Shown: positions 13,392-27,200 of the stretch, in pieces | Layout: each line of letters starts with the position of its first letter | Position numbering within the stretch: position 1 is the stretch's first letter | DNA from: Erythrocercus mccallii | Lineage: Eukaryota; Chordata; Aves; Passeriformes; Dicruridae | Direction of reading: 5' to 3' | Assembly (NCBI GenBank): GCA_013397435.1 | Contig: VZRG01000748.1 | Coordinates: forward strand, 220,410-284,409 | Length of the DNA: 64,000 nucleotides | Made by a program: the position numbers and the translations under genes | Notes under the pieces: model-generated | Told to the model about the DNA's origin: nothing | Database searches by the model: none | The model's input: only the letters and a program-made list of their open reading frames with translations

Positions 13392-15299
13392 TCAAACATC
13401 AGACTCAATACTGGAGAGTTTCTCATAAACATGCCCGTTGCTGGAGCCATTGAAAGCCCTGGGGTTTTTGTTGTTAGGCACACAGGGGTTGGACTGGTTC
13501 CCTATACAGATGTCCTTCTGGAAACGGGCTGGCACAGCCCCATGAAGGGCTGAGACCACCGGCTTGTTGGTGGTGACAATGGCTCGGAAGTCTGGCCTGG
13601 TTTTGGGCCCTCCTGCCACCACAGGCTGCCTGAAGAAATAAGATTTGCTGCCGTGGAGCAAGCATTGGTCATCCCCAAAAGTGGGGATGAAAGGGTTTTG
13701 GGTGACCCGGTCAGGGTAGAGCGACTTGCTGAGCATGTAGCCCCCACTGCTGCCGGGGTTGTTGTGGTGGTGGTAGCTGGTGGCGGGCACTGAGGACTTG
13801 TTGTTGGCAAAGGTGGTCTCACTGGCTGGCATCTCAAACATGTGGGCGTAGGGGCTCCCCTCCAAAAAGCGGCCCTTGTCCTTGAGGCTGACACTGCGGG
13901 GGGCCAGGGCTGAATCATCTTTCTGCAGGTCCACAAAGGTGTCATAGGAGTGCTGCCGACGGAGTTTGTTGCGGTTCTTCTTCTGCACCTTAGAGGCAGA
14001 ATTGGAAGGGCTCTGAGGATATTTGGAGGAGGAGGTGGCACTGGTAGCCACGGGCACAGGGGCAGGTGGCTGGTCCAGCTCTTGGAGTGAGTTGTCCTCA
14101 CTGATGTCATACAGGTTGCCTGCTTTCTTGCAAGCCTCACAGCGGATGCAGGCCTGGCGGGTGGAGTTCTGTCCCACTGTTGATGGCGTGTAGTTGTGCA
14201 ACTTAGAAGGGCAACTGCGGCAGAAATTAGCCCCAGTCCGGTCTTCCCAGTCTAGATTGGTCAGGTTCTTCTCCCATGGCGCTGGGACCCCACTCACAAC
14301 GCTATGCTTGTGCTCATTGCCTCCACCAAACTCGCCAGAGCCGTGCTTGTGATGGGCCCTGTTAGTGCAGGATCCACCCCCTCCTCCTCCTGTGTCACGC
14401 TTAAACTCATCTCCCCTTTCTTTGTAGATATCTGTCAGGTCCACGTGTTCCCAGTGCGGTGAGTTCTCCTTCGTCCGAAACTGGTCAAGGTAGAAGTCCC
14501 GTAGCCCTTCCTTGTCCCTGAAGTAGCGCTTGTGGTCAGGTGAGCGGGGTGGGCGCCGGCGGTAGGCCAGCTCTATCTCATCAAATTCCCTCCGGGACTT
14601 GGCGGAGGCTGGGCGCTTCTTCAGGCTGTCCTTGTACTGCTGCTTCCGTCTCTTGGCTGCATTGCCCTCAATGTTGCCATAGGTGACCGTGTGAGTGGAA
14701 ATGTCAGAGACATCCGAGCGGATCAGGTCGTCGTGGGTCCCACTGCCCCCGTATCGGTCACTCTTGAAGGAGAACTTGCCATAAAGGTCACCCAGCTGGC
14801 TGTGCTTGGCAGGGGGTAACCCCAGATCCAAGGGTTTCTTCCCAATGGAGCGTGACTGGGCATTGAAGGGCGGGTTGTCACAGTCATAGAGCCCATCAAT
14901 GGAGCTGGTGCTGCCAATGCTATGGGGGCGGTGGTGGTGGTGGTAGTGGTCCTGATACACGTTGCTGTCCTTCAGCTGGAGATTGCCAAAGGTTCTTTCC
15001 ACCTCACTAATATAGTCACTAAAGAGGTTCTCCTCACAGGGGGGGTTGTTGTAGGATTTGCAGTCTGAGTGGGTGAAGCTGCGGCGGTGCTCAGAGATAT
15101 CATAGACAGATGACTCACGGCGGATAAAGTCCAGGGCACTCTGTGGTGAGCCATTCACCCCTGACAGGTTGGCCATGTTCTTGGCTGTCCGAAGCAGGCG
15201 GAGGATGTTGGAATGGGTGTTGTTCATAGTTGCTGTGGGGGAGTTCATTGCTGACTGGCGCTCTTCAATGGCCACGCCATGGATACAGCTGTAGATACC
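13392..15299 (-). CDS. GRIN2B: GRIN2B terminal coding exon (exon 13): cytoplasmic tail
   Basis: The exon follows an acceptor ending CAG at 15302-15300 and starts in phase 0 with Gly-Ile-Tyr-Ser-Cys. It encodes almost the whole intracellular tail. Known GluN2B functional sites are present: the CaMKII/DAPK1 site LRRQHSYDTF (Ser1303 equivalent at 13947-13949), the Cys-rich palmitoylation cluster (FCRSC and ACIRCEAC, about 14110-14230), the AP-2 sorting signal YEKL, the CK2 target Ser in SSIESDV, and the PDZ ligand ESDV that binds PSD-95 family scaffolds. A His run (YHHHHRPH) is kept. Relative to the mammalian protein as I remember it there are small insertions: GSGT after SDRYG, a longer Gly run, and an extra EFGGGNEH-type segment. 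The Met at 15275 is internal and is not a start codon. Confidence 0.97.
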   Translation of the reverse strand, partial: GIYSCIHGVAIEERQSAMNSPTATMNNTHSNILRLLRTAKNMANLSGVNGSPQSALDFIRRESSVYDISEHRRSFTHSDCKSYNNPPCEENLFSDYISEVERTFGNLQLKDSNVYQDHYHHHHRPHSIGSTSSIDGLYDCDNPPFNAQSRSIGKKPLDLGLPPAKHSQLGDLYGKFSFKSDRYGGSGTHDDLIRSDVSDISTHTVTYGNIEGNAAKRRKQQYKDSLKKRPASAKSRREFDEIELAYRRRPPRSPDHKRYFRDKEGLRDFYLDQFRTKENSPHWEHVDLTDIYKERGDEFKRDTGGGGGGSCTNRAHHKHGSGEFGGGNEHKHSVVSGVPAPWEKNLTNLDWEDRTGANFCRSCPSKLHNYTPSTVGQNSTRQACIRCEACKKAGNLYDISEDNSLQELDQPPAPVPVATSATSSSKYPQSPSNSASKVQKKNRNKLRRQHSYDTFVDLQKDDSALAPRSVSLKDKGRFLEGSPYAHMFEMPASETTFANNKSSVPATSYHHHNNPGSSGGYMLSKSLYPDRVTQNPFIPTFGDDQCLLHGSKSYFFRQPVVAGGPKTRPDFRAIVTTNKPVVSALHGAVPARFQKDICIGNQSNPCVPNNKNPRAFNGSSNGHVYEKLSSIESDV

Positions 15300-18200
15300 C
15301 TGAAATGAGAGAAAGCAACGAGGTGAGCAGTTCTACAAAGGAAACATAGAGGGGAACCTGAACTGGGAAGCACCCTGTGCATCAAGAGGGTGTTCCTGCA
15401 GGATAGTAGGGCCTATCAGCCTTCCATCATGAAGCACAATCAAATCAAACGAAATCAAATCTTCTCTACCAACCCTTGCTGTTCTGACTCTCTTTCTTGC
15501 CCCTGACATTTTTCTTTTCCCTCCATTCCTCTTCCTCTGCTTTGTTTCAAGCTGTATCTCCAGGATGCAGGAATGCCTGCTTACATCTGTAAGAGTTAGT
15601 TAAATCTAGTAGGTATAACACAGAATTGCAAATGGGGACAATAATATCCTTGGGAATAAAAGAATCAAAAGACAAATGATTCTGTGTGGATGAGAGGATG
15701 AAAGTCTGGTTTGGCCCTTGAAAATCATCTGGGCATCAGTGAATCAACGAGACAAGAGCTATCTTAAAAAGGGAACAGCTTCATTTGTTATAAACTTAGC
15801 TACATTTATCACCAGTACAGAGAAAACAGAGAAAGAGCAGAGTTCTTGATTAGGTATTTAAGTATTTTGCATTTGGTTGACTGAGGTACAATAGTATTTT
15901 TAATTGCATGTAAAATTCAATAGTGATAACAGGCTCCAAAATGACCTGCCTGAAAGCAGAACTCCTCTATTCAACCTCAAATCAGACAACAGAAAGGCCC
16001 AATTTCTCCACATTCTCCACAAGCTCATTTCACCCATGACTGTTTGCAAGGGCTGTCCCTAAGAACAGAATGAAAGGGGCTCCTTTATTCCCTGATCTGC
16101 CAAATGATACCTGATGATTAATGTCAATTGTGAAGTGGACATCATCACATCATGTTATCATGGTTTCTCACAACTAGCAGATGATTAACAATTTTCAGAC
16201 CTTTCACCAACCTGGCTCAGGTCTAACAGATAATCATAGAATGAAAGAATCTCTTCTTAGCTAAGGGTCACCAAACACAATGCCCCATCTCATCTCCAGA
16301 CCAAACCACATTAGAAACTAACAACATAGAAGAGAGGCTGTGCCCTTGCATACAAAAGGCTTTGCCATTTCTCTTCAATATGTTATGCAGCAATTGTACC
16401 CCTTGTACAATCAAAGTAGACTCTGCTACATCAGATACTGAGCTAAAAAATGCCAAGATTTGACCTCACTTCAGAATGGATCAGGAGAAAGGACCAGTGG
16501 CTTGAAAGAAGGAAAATAAAGCTCCAAATGGGATACTGCTAGCAACACTAATAGTAGAAGATGACTCAGAAATGTCTAGAATCTGCTTTAAATGTAAATG
16601 TTGTACCCTAAGGCAAATTTGCATAAAGCAATTGCTAAGTTTATGTGGTCATCCTCTGTGGAAAGATTTCTGCATAGTTCAGGGCATGGCTTTCAGTTAA
16701 GGACTTCTGACTGTCAATGAAGTCACAATTCTAGTAAAGAAAAGTTCAGCTGAAAAGCTGTAATTCAGAGGAAATGTAAACCTCCTGAATTTCTAATCAT
16801 ATTATCCATCATTATTTGATTACATTTGGGGGGTCCCCAAATTTGGCCTCCTCACAACTCACTTTGGGGGAGCAAACAGTAACAGTTAACTTGTCTTTTC
16901 CTGTGTTTTCATTTCCATGTGAAATTTCCATTTCCTTAACCATAATCCAGCAGAGACCAGAGATATCCCAGAAAAAAAACTAACATGTTTTTGCAACATT
17001 AACAGTGCAACAGATAGCAGATTCAGTGCAGATAACAGTGCATTATCTGACACTGTGCAGACTGCCGTCTTGGTGGATATTCCCATCTCCAGTACCTAGG
17101 ACTATCTGAATAAAGCCTCTGTTTGTCCGAGAGTTAATGGCACTCACCCTGCTGATGGAGAAGACCACACCAGGCTTCCCAGAGCAGACGCCCATGAAGC
17201 AGTGGCGGAATTGCCAGTAGAAGAGATGCTCACAGATGAAGGTGATGAGACTGAGGGCCATGGCTGCTCCCAACATGTAGAAGACACCTGCCATGTTATC
17301 TATATCCAGCTGACTGCTCATAACCTCATTCTTCTCATTGTGACAAATGCCAGTGAGCCAGAGAGCTTCCAGCTCCTCCATCTCCCCTAGAATGACAGAC
17401 AGGATGAAAGAGACAGGTTAGATAATACTGCAATGGCTGAAGAGCTCAAACTGGGGCAGAGTGAAAGCAAGAAGCTGATCTAATTTCCAGTCTCCACGTT
17501 CTTTTTCCACATCTACAACATCTATAAAACATCCTGACTGCCCTTCAGATGGGGGCAATTGCCATTTGTCACAGGAAAGTCAACAGGATTTTTCCACAGC
17601 CTCATATTAGCCATGACAAGCTGTACCACAGGACATCGCCATGACACTTGCAGGATGTCTACACTGAGATCCTGAAGCAGTTGTCCACCAGATGACCGAA
17701 GACCTGGCCTCACAAACTTCCATTTTCATTAAGTCAATGAAGGGAAAAAATTAGTGGCTGATAGTTGTACACAAAAATTAATCACTTCTAGATGAAAACG
17801 TTGTATGTTTCCAACTCGGAATCAAAATATTGATTGTTTCAATCAATTTTTTTTCCCATCATGTCCATAGCTCATTAAAACCAGGTGCAATGTTCTAAAA
17901 AATATTTGAGTATTTTTACTTGTTTTTCTTCCCTTTAATTTTGTCCAAATTCAACACTTCCGAAGGCTTTGACCAATCAAAAATTTTACTGATTTGTATC
18001 AGCTAGGAGTAAATGTTCAGTACTCTAATTTCATACATCACTTAGTATCATTATGGTACTTTCATGAGGGGTGAGAGAGAGGTAAACACACACATACACA
18101 TATTGAGACATTTAGAACAAACTAATTTTGCAGGATGACAAATTGTTTCATGCTGTTAGGAAAGTTAGTTTTCCACATTTTCAGTCTCCAGTCCAGTGGC

Positions 18201-21200
18201 AGGGGAAAAAAATCCATACATTTAAGTAGTGCCATAACAGAGTCTTTGAAGCGTTGTGGAGAACTTACATCCTTCTCTGAAATAATACATATTAGGCTTT
18301 TTTAAGAAACAGAGCAACCTATCTGTCAGGTGACCAATTTTCTGAAGTATGTCCAAGTTATGTTCTTTCCATATTTATAATCCTTATGTTATTTTCAGAT
18401 TTCAGGAGGGAAAAAGAATACTTGTAAATAAAATAACCTGTGAATTTTATTTATTCATAAAGAAGGACACAGGGCAATGTAATATGAAATGGAAAGACAG
18501 GAAAATACTCCCTTAAGAAGAAATTTTTTTTCCCATGAACAATTTTTGTTAATACTAGCAATTTCTCTGTAAATTAAGAGGTGAACTAGGTAACTATAAT
18601 CTTCTAATTAAAAACTCATTCCAAAATATGCTTCTGTGTCTCAAGTTCTTCCTTGTGTTTATTTTGGTTTGGGTTTGGGAAAACCTGATCTAACTCTTTA
18701 ATCCAGAAATATTTATCCATTAATTTTGTAAACTCTGCATGGATTGATCCTGTCTAGAGTTATAAAGTATGGAATAACCACAGACAGTCTGGTATAATTA
18801 GTGGGTTTGGTCATGGCAAAACCTCAAAGCTAGTGAAATATTCACACCAGAAATCTTGTTTTTACAAGACATTCTTCCCGTAAGATATTTTTCAAACACA
18901 CATCTGAGCTTATTCTATGAATATTTTAATGCTTTTGGCACTTCCTTTGATGATATCGCTACCCTGCATCAACAACATGAAAGAAGTAACATCCTTGCAT
19001 TTTTGGTGTGTTGCCCCTCAAAAAACCTCATTAATAATTCCATGTTTTCAACTCACATCTGAAGCATCAGAGCTAGAAACTTCCATTTCTTAAATGCAAA
19101 ACTCGGCATTTCTTAGGAAAATTCCAGCACTTCTTTTTCTTGTCACTTACCATCTCCAAAAAGCTGTAGAATCGCAAGATCAACCTGGCGCTTCCAGCCT
19201 GAGTCTTTTTGAATGGCAATACCATAGCCAGTGGAGGCAAACACTTTCCCACTTCCAATTGTCACCAGCTTGCAACCTTCATCTCTGCCAGCCATGTAGT
19301 TTAGCACTGCTGCATCATAAATGAAAGCATCCAACTTCCTGCAAAGATGCAATAAACAAGAGGGTATAGTACAGAAAACACAAAATCTGTATGAAATCAA
19401 AGGTGGTTTTAGGTAGCTAAGGAAGAAATTAACCTCTTTCAGATAGACTGCAATATGTTATGTAGAATCATAGAAAGGTTTGGGTTGGAAAGGATCTTAA
19501 AGACCATCTAGTTCCAACCCCCATGACATGAGCAGGAACACCTTCCACTAGACCAGATTTCTCAGAGCCCTATCCAGCCTGGTCTCAAACACTTCTAGGG
19601 ATGGGGCATCCACAACTTCATCACCTCACAGTAAAGTGCCTCACCACCATCATGCAAAAGAATTTTTCCTTATATCTAATTTATCTAATCTTTCAGAATG
19701 AAACCATTCCCCCTTGTCCTGTCACTACATGCATTTATAAAAAGTTTCTCTCCAGCTCTCTTGTGTGTTCCCTTCAGGAAGATCACAATTAGGTCACCCT
19801 AAAGCCTTCTCTTCTAAACAATCCTAATTCTCTCTGCCTTTCCTTGTAGGAGAGGTGCTGTATCCTTTTATTCGTCTTGGTGGCCTCCTCTGGACTCCCT
19901 CTAGCAGGTCCATGTTCTTTTTGTTCAGAAGACAACACGCCAGAGCTGGATGCAGCACTGCAGGTGGGGTCTCACCAGAGCAGAGCAAAGGGGCAGAATC
20001 CCCTCCCTCACCCTGCTGTCCACACTGCTTTGGATGCAGCCCAGGGTACCATTGGCTTTCTGGGCTGAGTGCACATTGCTGGGTTGTATCCAGCCTCTTG
20101 TCCACCTGCACTCCCAAGTCCTTCTCAGCAGGACTGCCCTTGATCCCTTCATCCCCCACCTTGTGTTGATACCATGGGTTGCCCCATCCCAATTGCAGCA
20201 CCTTGCATTTGCTCTTGTCAAATCTCATTAAATTCCTATGTGCCCACTTCTTGAGCCTGTCCAGGTCCCTCTGGATGGTATCCCATCCTTCAGGCATCAT
20301 CTTCACTTTCACCCTAGTTAAATAAAATCTAAGCCTCAAGCTGTTTTATAGGTGAATCTGGGTTATAAATGATTATCTATTTTTTTCTATTTGGTAATCA
20401 ATTTCATTATATTAAAGAAAATTTGGAATACAAACATACTGCAAGATAAAGACGAATGAAGAGGAAGTCAAGGGGATCTATATCCTTAAGAATAGCTTAT
20501 ATTTTTGTGCTGTCTGTCATCTCAAAAGAATCTAAAATGCCTTATAAATATATCAGTATTAGACAGCAAAGCAGGGATTGAAATAAGGAAAATATTTTCT
20601 CCAATTCAAATGCTGGCATGACTTAGCTGAGAAAAATGTATATTTTTCAAATCAAATACAGTCAGGACATTATGTTGTACCCCTCAGTTAGTGTGAAAAG
20701 ATCTTTGCCAATGTCAACTGGCCACAACAGCAGCTTCATGGTTTACCATGCTGAATTGGTCTTTGTTAAATAATGTTCAGCTGAAAATCACAACAAAAAT
20801 TGTGTTTCAACACAGAGAAATCTCCATTATGGACTGTGTAGAGAGCACAACAGTCTGATGAGAGGCTTTTCACACTGCAACAAATTGATTTGGATGTGAA
20901 GGGCAGTCTCAGGAGGCTGCATCTTCCACAAATCCAAAGCTGATGAGTAAATCCTCCCACTAGATCTGAAATTAAACATTTTATGATAAATGACCTAAGA
21001 CCTTACAATTGCACATTCTCTCTCAGATGCTATGTTTACAATACACCTCCTGCACATATATTTACAGTATGGTGATTATCTCAGTTCAAGTGCTTATCTG
21101 AGAGGAAGTTTGTTCAAGGGTGAATATGAAGCCAGGTTGACATCCATCACAAGTGATGAGCTCTATTTCATCCATATATTTCCAGGATAGTGCATATTTA

Positions 21201-24200
21201 TTTCCTGAATTATGACTATCCTGGCAAATGTACCTTCCCAGGATGATATCCAACAATGGTACAACCATTTGTAATGGGCTGTGAGCCTTTGAACCTGGCA
21301 AACATGTTTAGGAATATTCAGTCAATCTAGTAATTAAATTGGCTAAACACCTTAATTTCCACTTAGGAAAGAACTTTCTTGTAAGAGTGCAACATGAGTG
21401 CAAAAATGGTTTTTGTTCACTGAGGCTGGGCTCTGACAACCAAAATGGTCAGTTCTGAGAGGAGGTCTTTAATTACAAAGGACAAAGGCTTGCAAAATGT
21501 CATTTTGAGTTAGGTCCTTTGCAGATTCACTGTTATTAAAATAGGATGAGCTATTCAAGCATGCTTTTTTGCTAACGATTTTTCCCACATCTCCAAAATT
21601 ACTCAAGGAAATGTTTACATTTTTTAATACTTCCATATTATTCAAATAATGTTTTGGTTAGCCCTTGATATTAAAATATTCCAGAGAGTAGGCTACTTCC
21701 AAACTATTTGCTTCAAACCTACCTTTCATTACATTACATTTGCTGGTTATACACTGGGGTGGGATTAGTCTGAGAGCTTCCTGATTAACATAATCTTTTA
21801 TACACAGAAGGAGGGAAAACAAAGGAATTTCCAGGTGACAATATAAATGCTCTGAAAAAAACTTTGTCCACAGAGACCTTTGAGCTTTTCTTCTGCATGC
21901 ATAAAAACCCACCAGCATGAAACATCTTGATGAAGCAAGGTCTTTGGGATCAATACACATTTGGATTATATACACAGAGAAACAGTAGATCCTCTTTTTT
22001 TTATTATTTCTTATAAACACAGCAAAACCAGAAACTCTTATATAGATGTCAATAGAAAAACCTGGCAAAAAGAACCAGAGAGTTACTCTCCTGTGCTACT
22101 GTGCTATGTGTCTTGCTATACTTTTAACCATGGAATGATAATAGAGGCTCATTTTTCAAACCCTGAAAAGTAATTTTTCCAGACAAGCATGCAAAAAGTC
22201 AGGTTTCTGTGGTGAGTAAGCATGTAAGAAACCCTCACCCAGTTTTCAGTGAGAACAGTGCATCGTCCACCCCCCTCTGATTGAACTTCACCATGTAGCT
22301 GTGCATTTCAGGGTAGTTGTTGCGAATATTCCTTTCTGTGCTGCCGTTGGGAACTGTCCCGAAGCGGAAAGGGGGTGAGAAGTCATTTGGTTTCTGGAAC
22401 TGAAGAGACAGAAAAAGGAATATTTCTCACAGTCTTTCAGATTGAAGCACTCATCTGGTTGGGAGAACATCAGAAGGTTGATCTGACTTTATTTTACTAT
22501 CATGTAGAAAACATAATTGAGAAGACATTATATTTCACTGTTTTCAAACATGAACATCTCCTGTTAATGCCTAGGAAACAGAAATAAATCTGAGCAAGCT
22601 GTTCTTTTTCTCTACTCTGGATTAAGTGCATTAAATAGTCAGTGACCAGAGATTAAATAGGAGGGTAGATAAAAAGGAAAAAGGAAAGGGAAAATGTAAC
22701 AGTGGTGCTGGAACACAGTCAAGAAACAGTTTCCAGTAAAGTCTGTGTGACATGTTTTTTATACTGTCATTTAGTTCCTAAGAAGTATCTTTTTCAGCTC
22801 TGTGGATGCCTTTACACTTCCTGGTTCTGATAGAGGTAGAAAAGTAATTAATGAAGAGAGATGCCTCTCAGCACACTTCACACCCACTTAACCAAACAAA
22901 TGATTGGCTTTCAAAGTTTTGGGCAAATGTCCCAAATAAAATGTTTTTAGTGGCTGCAAGTTACTAGTAACATTTTATACCCAGAACAGATCTGGCAGAA
23001 CACTCCAAAGCTTTTGCTGCTCAGAAGAAATACATTCATCATAACATTCCCCCATGGCTGCAAGCCTGTAAGATTGCATATACCACTTGCTTAACTCAAG
23101 TCATAATCAATGCTCTCTGGGATTTTATGAGGAGTAAAATTTAGACTGTAAATTATCAAGACTGCTTAAAACCCCTAGAAGCAACAGATGAGAAGGAGCA
23201 CAGAACTATAAACCAGGAACTGAATAAGCAATAAAGAAAAAAATGCAAAGGTAGGTTAAATGGAAGGAAGCCTCTTGCTCACTGGATATATCAAGCAGTA
23301 GCTTGCCTGGTGTTATTTCCCAACTATGACCATGTATTTCTATGATCCTGAGAAGCCCACTGACAACATGCTAATGGTCAGACCAAAACCATTTAACAGC
23401 AGGAATGCACCTGGTACATGATTATGTGCAGTCATGAACTGCCACCTTCTACAGGTCTGAAATCTACAGATGGTTCTACTTTAAAATACATGCAGTTGAG
23501 CCTTGTTCTTGAGCTCTGCTTAAAGCCATTTTGGAACTTGGTCAACTCAACTGAGGAGGCCAGAGCCCCTAAAGCGGTGTATCTTGTTCACATCTCAGCC
23601 ATGAGGACAGCCAGAAGTTGGGTCTGTGGATAGGTGAACACACTGTTCACCTGTTTCTGTGTACCAGTCAACTATTCTCTCCAGCTGGGATGGCAAGATG
23701 GGCTAACTTGTAGGTGCACGTGAGTGTGTGAGAGAGAACACGTATCCTACTGCTTTAAGCCAATAAAAAAACATCAGGGCTGTTTTTCTGAACTCAGGTT
23801 AGTGCATCTCTTACAAAACAGAGATTTCACATAGCATAAAATAGACAGTAAGGTGTCTCTTAGAACTTTGTCACACCCTCTAGGGAGGAAGACAAGTTCA
23901 CAGCTATCAAAGACTGCAATGAAAGCAAACTTTGATGGGAGAAAAATCACCGCAGCATGCTAAAATTATTCTTTTTTACTAAGCTGATTAAAGTAGCAGC
24001 CTTGGGGACCCATCACAAGGAGGGCACTGCCATGCCAGACACAAAGAAACACAGTCTCTCCCCTGATATGCTAAACCAGGAGATTGCAGCATGGGCAACT
24101 TGCTTCTCCAGAGGCTGCAGAACCCCACCTTAAAGGCATACAGGACATTCCTATTCCCACAGAGCCCTCCAACAGAGTACAGTCAACAGCAGAAGCATCA

Positions 24201-27200
24201 AGCAGGCCTGACCAACATTTGTGTGACTGAGTTTTGTCTTGTCCATTTTATACCTCCACCCTCCATTCCCAGTGACACAATCTCTACTCTTGTTTCTTTC
24301 CATCATGATGTCTACAAACTGGAGTAAGAAGGATTACAACTTCAGGCATTTCCCTGTGATAAGGGAAATAATCCCAACTCTGAACTATCTTTTGTCACCA
24401 CTCTGTTCCAGAGCCCATAATAGCAGCCACAGGTGAAAGGCTCCAGATTTCATTTTTCATCTCCTGGGCAATCAATAAATAAATGAAAACATTTCTCTTG
24501 TAAGAAATTACTGTTTCTGGCAACTGGAAAAGCACATTTCTAGAGAAAGAAGTCAGGTTGATGACTTCTACAAATTCACATACTACTCATTCACTCACCA
24601 ATCCTTACTTCTGCTCATTCCTTAGTCAGAACAGATCTTCAAATTACTTTCCACACACACTTCAGCAATAGCTTGGTGAACAGCAAGACAGGAAACTATA
24701 TTAAATAATCCATATGGGGCCCACATTAGACAATTTTAGTTGAGTGCCACTCCTCTTGAGTTCCCAAGGGGAACACAGATCCCCAGCTAACCTAGCTTAA
24801 TGTTTACAAAGCTGAAAGTAATCAATGTCTAGCTGACTTCACAGTTGATGCAGACAGAGATAAGGAGCTATTTCTTCATATTTGAGAAGTAACAGCAGTA
24901 GATGCATGCAGCTGATAAGAGATAGCAATTCAAAAATCCCCACGTGTGTTTCTTGGCAGTAAGTGGGCACAGCTCAATCCAGGGTTGAAGGGATCTCCAG
25001 TGAGCTCTCCAGCGTCAGAAATTTTTGCATCATTCCGAGATACCTTCTGTCCCATACAGTTCATACTGAGGGAACAAGAAGACACGTGAACCTTCCCTGA
25101 AAGTTCATGGGACAGATGGGGAAGGAATGTGTCCTCTCCTGTCAACACAGTGAAGGAACTGGAGATGATCCGTAAGGAGGAAAGTTAATTGACAGATTGA
25201 CAAAGAGCTCAGTAAGGAAAGCCACTTGTTTGATTTCTCCCAGGGGCTGGGATCCTGGGCCTGGATCGTAAGTATCATCTCCAGGGAAGCAGGTGTCTGG
25301 CAGATGGGCCTGCCTATAAGGAGTCTGAGACATGAGGGAGGAGCTGATGCACAATGCAGGGGCCATTACATGGAGGAAACCTGTGCAGAGATAATCTCAA
25401 TGCTGCAGTGAACACTGAATTAACCACAGATATGGACAGAAGGGGTCAGAATGTAGATTACTGAGAGAACTGTCCCATTATTTAATGCAAATATTTCTCC
25501 TGTTACAGCCCTAAGTCACTCCACTCTAGATATCTGCAAAGAAGAGTCCTGTGAGGTTGTGGCAACAAAAATGTGGCAATAATAGGGGAAAGGAAGATAA
25601 GCAACTACATCAGTTGCTGAGAAAACCCAGCTGTACAGAGTCCACACTTGTAGGAGCCCCACATTACACTTGCCTGTAGCAGGAGACCTATCCTGATACC
25701 CAGCTTTACCTACCTCAAGGAGTGACTGCCTGTGAGGGAATCAGCAGGGCTCAGCTGCTGTCCTGTACCCAAAGAGCACCAGGCAGAGATGTATCTCATA
25801 TCTTCCCACTCATTCAGCATGGAACCTCTGTTGTGAGATGCTCCCCTTTTATGCACCCAAGGTGATGTGCACATCCTCTCACCCATGGAAGAAGTCCCAC
25901 TTGCTTCACATCAATTGTGAAGGTGGATGCTAGAGATGGGGGCAGAAAGCAGACACCGAGGACACCTGAAAGGCTGGGGTAGCTCTGGGACATGAGATAT
26001 CTATGTTCGGAGCCCAGTGGCTGCCTGCCTCTTCAACCCCTCACCCCGCAAACTGAAATCAAAGAGCACTAAGTGCAAAGCAGACCCCGGCTTTCGAAAA
26101 GTAACCTCTCAGAGTCACAGAGCAGAAATCTTCCTTCTCTGGAGAGCAATAAACACACAGGCTGGGAGCTGTTAGCACATTCGGGGGAGAGCTCCTTTGC
26201 CACTCCCCTCCACATCTTGCCCTGAGAGCTGTCGACAGCAGCAGTGAAAGCAGGTTTAAGTGACTCGGCTGGCAGAGCTGTTTCATTAGCAATTTGGAGC
26301 CATGCCGTGCAGAAAGCAGCATTGTTCTCAGATGTTCAGATATCAATGTGCATAATGAAACAGATGATAGGAGCTCTTCCCATTCATGTAGCAGCAGGTG
26401 GAGGGATTTACAGATGAGGGGAAGGGGTTATGTCTAATTGGCCACAATTAATTTGATGAGATTTTTTTCAATAAATTGTCTATCACCAAATGGATCCTAC
26501 AGAAAAGCACATCTGCACTTATTTATTTGCCTGATATAGGCCCTGTTTACACTGTAAAGTGTTTGCCAATAGCATTGAAAGCAGTTTCCCAAACTCAGCA
26601 AGCTCTTGCAACAAAACCACTCTTTTTTATCAGCCCATCTACTTTTACACTGCTTAAAAAACCCCAAATCAATCCACTGCTGAATAACTTAATGAGCTGG
26701 CAGAACTTGGTGGCAAGGGTGAGTGTGTGGGTGTAGTGCTTTACTCTTATACAGCTTCTCTGGGAGAGCTCCTTATACTTTGTAAGGTCCAGATGACCAG
26801 TTAAAGTTTTCTACCATAGGAAGCTCCACAGCTCTGACCCATCAAACTAAGAGCCACAAATTCAGCTTCTCTGCTAGCTGCAAGTCCAAAAGAGCTTAAG
26901 CCCATATTAGATAGTTTGAGCTCACTTCATTTACCCAAAAGTAAGTGCCAAGCTGAGATGCCTATGGAATTTCTCCCTGGGAACAGGTCTCTCATAGCCT
27001 TGTGTCAAATTTGCCCACCACCTGAGGGTAGTTTGGACACTCCAGTACACCTAAAATAGCTCTAGACATCTACATCGGCCCAAATGAATCTAGCCACTGG
27101 GCCATTCAGCCCTCAGGACATCTTCTCCCACCAAAAGTACAGGGAGCCAACCACTATGGTTAGCAAGAAGCCTGAAGTGCCCATCACCGTCCTAACATAT

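Noticed and set aside
13502..14140. 212-codon open frame on minus inside the last GRIN2B exon
   Set aside because: An out-of-frame shadow of the GC-rich GluN2B tail. The frame matching the GluN2B family is the other one.
15275..15275. ATG beginning MAIEERQ as a start codon
   Set aside because: The family reads straight through from the preceding exon (FSISR-GIYSCIHG), and in frame this is an ordinary internal Met.
19824..20339. 171-codon open frame on minus, at first sight a gene
   Set aside because: It is the C-terminal remnant of the CR1 reverse-transcriptase ORF inside a truncated, mutated LINE copy.
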